From: Solimonas flava DSM 18980
GTDB taxonomy: Bacteria; Pseudomonadota; Gammaproteobacteria; Nevskiales; Nevskiaceae
DNA length: 64,000 nucleotides
Direction: 5' to 3'
Assembly (NCBI RefSeq): GCF_000426685.1
Contig: NZ_AUFV01000003.1
Span: 1-64,000, forward strand
Shown: one piece after another, positions 63,558-64,000 of the stretch
Position numbering within the stretch: position 1 is the first letter of the stretch
Layout: every line of letters begins with the position of its first letter
Notes under the pieces: model-generated
The model's input: only the letters and a program-made list of their open reading frames with translations
Databases searched by the model: none
Told to the model about the DNA's origin: nothing
Translations under genes and position numbers: made by a program

Positions 63558-63627
63558 CGTAGGGCGGGTTGGCGGCGAAGCGGCGTAACCCGCTTGATCG
63601 CGGACGGCGGCTTGCACCCGCCCTACG
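63558..63627. repeat. Inverted repeat (GTAGGGCGGGTT-type) between carboxylase genes
   Basis: CGTAGGGCGGGT (63558-63569) and ACCCGCCCTACG (63616-63627) are perfect 12-bp inverted arms; between them are AGCGGCGTAACCCGC-like segments. This is a dispersed intergenic repeat type I recall from many bacteria. Its right arm contains the TAG stop of the biotin-subunit gene. Confidence 0.75.
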
Positions 63628-64000
63628 TCTGCGCTTCCAGACTCAGCAGCAGCGCGTCGCGATCGAAGGTCTGTCCCTTCTCGTACGTCACCGTTGCGAT
63701 CACGCCGTCGCGCGGCGCGGCGATGGTCGTCTCCATCTTCATGCTCTCCATGACCAGCAGCGTCTGGCCCTTCGTCACCGCGTCGCCGGCCGCCACCGAG
63801 ACCAGAACGATGCTGCCCGGCATCGGCGCGCGGATGTGATCGTCGGCACTGCCGCCGGCCTGCGCCGCAAGACGGTCGAGCGGATGCCGGTAGCGCAGCT
63901 GGTAGGCCTCGCCGTCGACGTGCACGAACACGTCGTCGCCGCGTGTCGCGACGACGACTTCGAGATGGCGCTCGCCGAGCGTCAGCCAGGCGCGGCCGTC
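63623..64000 (-). CDS. Acyl-CoA carboxylase biotin-containing subunit, C-terminal part (cut by window end)
   Basis: The frame runs open to the window edge (reading RAWLTLGERHLEVVVATRGDD before the visible segment), so only the last ~125 residues are present. The biotin-attachment motif VMESMKMET carries the biotinyl Lys. IRAPMPGSIVLVSVAAGD starts the biotin-carrier domain. The remainder, with the biotin carboxylase domain, lies beyond the window. It pairs with the carboxyltransferase gene 76 bases downstream. The stop codon is within an inverted repeat. Confidence 0.9.
   Translation of the reverse strand, partial: DGRAWLTLGERHLEVVVATRGDDVFVHVDGEAYQLRYRHPLDRLAAQAGGSADDHIRAPMPGSIVLVSVAAGDAVTKGQTLLVMESMKMETTIAAPRDGVIATVTYEKGQTFDRDALLLSLEAQT

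Overview
This window is about 70% G+C, densely coded, and looks chromosomal. Its gene mix is LpxL-type acyltransferase, Rieske and 2Fe-2S redox proteins, DUF1302 and MetA-type outer-membrane proteins, WS/DGAT, a PQQ alcohol dehydrogenase and a sigma-54 regulator. That suggests a Gram-negative, aerobic, lipid/steroid- or terpenoid-degrading proteobacterium. A gammaproteobacterium of the Nevskiales/Solimonas kind is my inference from gene content and was not tested. I found no rRNA, tRNA or CRISPR array.

Layout. 0-3.4 kb: the 3' end of an IS5-type transposase touches the stop codon of a lipoprotein that fuses a parallel beta-helix to a diheme cytochrome. 3.6-8 kb: Rieske oxygenase, 2Fe-2S ferredoxin, 2OG-Fe oxygenase, old-yellow-enzyme reductase and a UPF0114 membrane protein. 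8.1-11 kb: membrane histidine kinase and tandem-receiver protein, joined by a possible mini-ORF. 11-22.6 kb: an alcohol-oxidation locus with an AcoR-type sigma-54 activator, a divergent -24/-12 promoter, an outer-membrane protein, a quinohemoprotein alcohol dehydrogenase, an aldehyde dehydrogenase, two acyl-CoA ligases, and a cytochrome b561/c pair. 22.6-30.4 kb: housekeeping genes (Dtd, LpxL-like, a GldA/F/G-like ABC system plus DUF4340, MutM, LysE).

30.5-39.3 kb: catabolic genes (DUF1214, sulfotransferase, SDR, EthD-like, two-domain flavin reductase, DUF1302 protein, WS/DGAT). 39.3-47.3 kb: small enzymes, including an N-terminally truncated reductase, SnoaL, GFA, His-rich secreted protein and DODA-type dioxygenase. 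A ferredoxin/ferredoxin-reductase pair, a serine hydrolase, a PTPS/SDR pair and a metallo-beta-lactamase follow. 47.3-51.4 kb: MaoC and propionyl-CoA synthetase, an HSL-type hydrolase and a DUF2834 protein. 51.5-52.7 kb: a RES/Xre toxin-antitoxin pair with an inverted-repeat operator.

52.9-59 kb: the most system-like block. A Ser/Thr kinase with a large C-terminal region overlaps a NarL-type histidine kinase. Two exported DUF1566 proteins follow, one carrying three InlB-like repeats, and a NarL-type response regulator converges on them. 59.2-62 kb: a K+ channel, an 86-residue unknown, and a Fic protein with three regularly spaced repeats over its promoter. 61.9-64 kb: an acyl-CoA carboxylase (carboxyltransferase, then the biotin subunit cut by the window edge), separated by a dispersed-type inverted repeat that supplies a stop codon.

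The ferredoxins and ferredoxin reductase could supply electrons to the Rieske oxygenase or to P450s outside the window. The alcohol dehydrogenase, aldehyde dehydrogenase and ligase form a plausible alcohol-to-acyl-CoA route.
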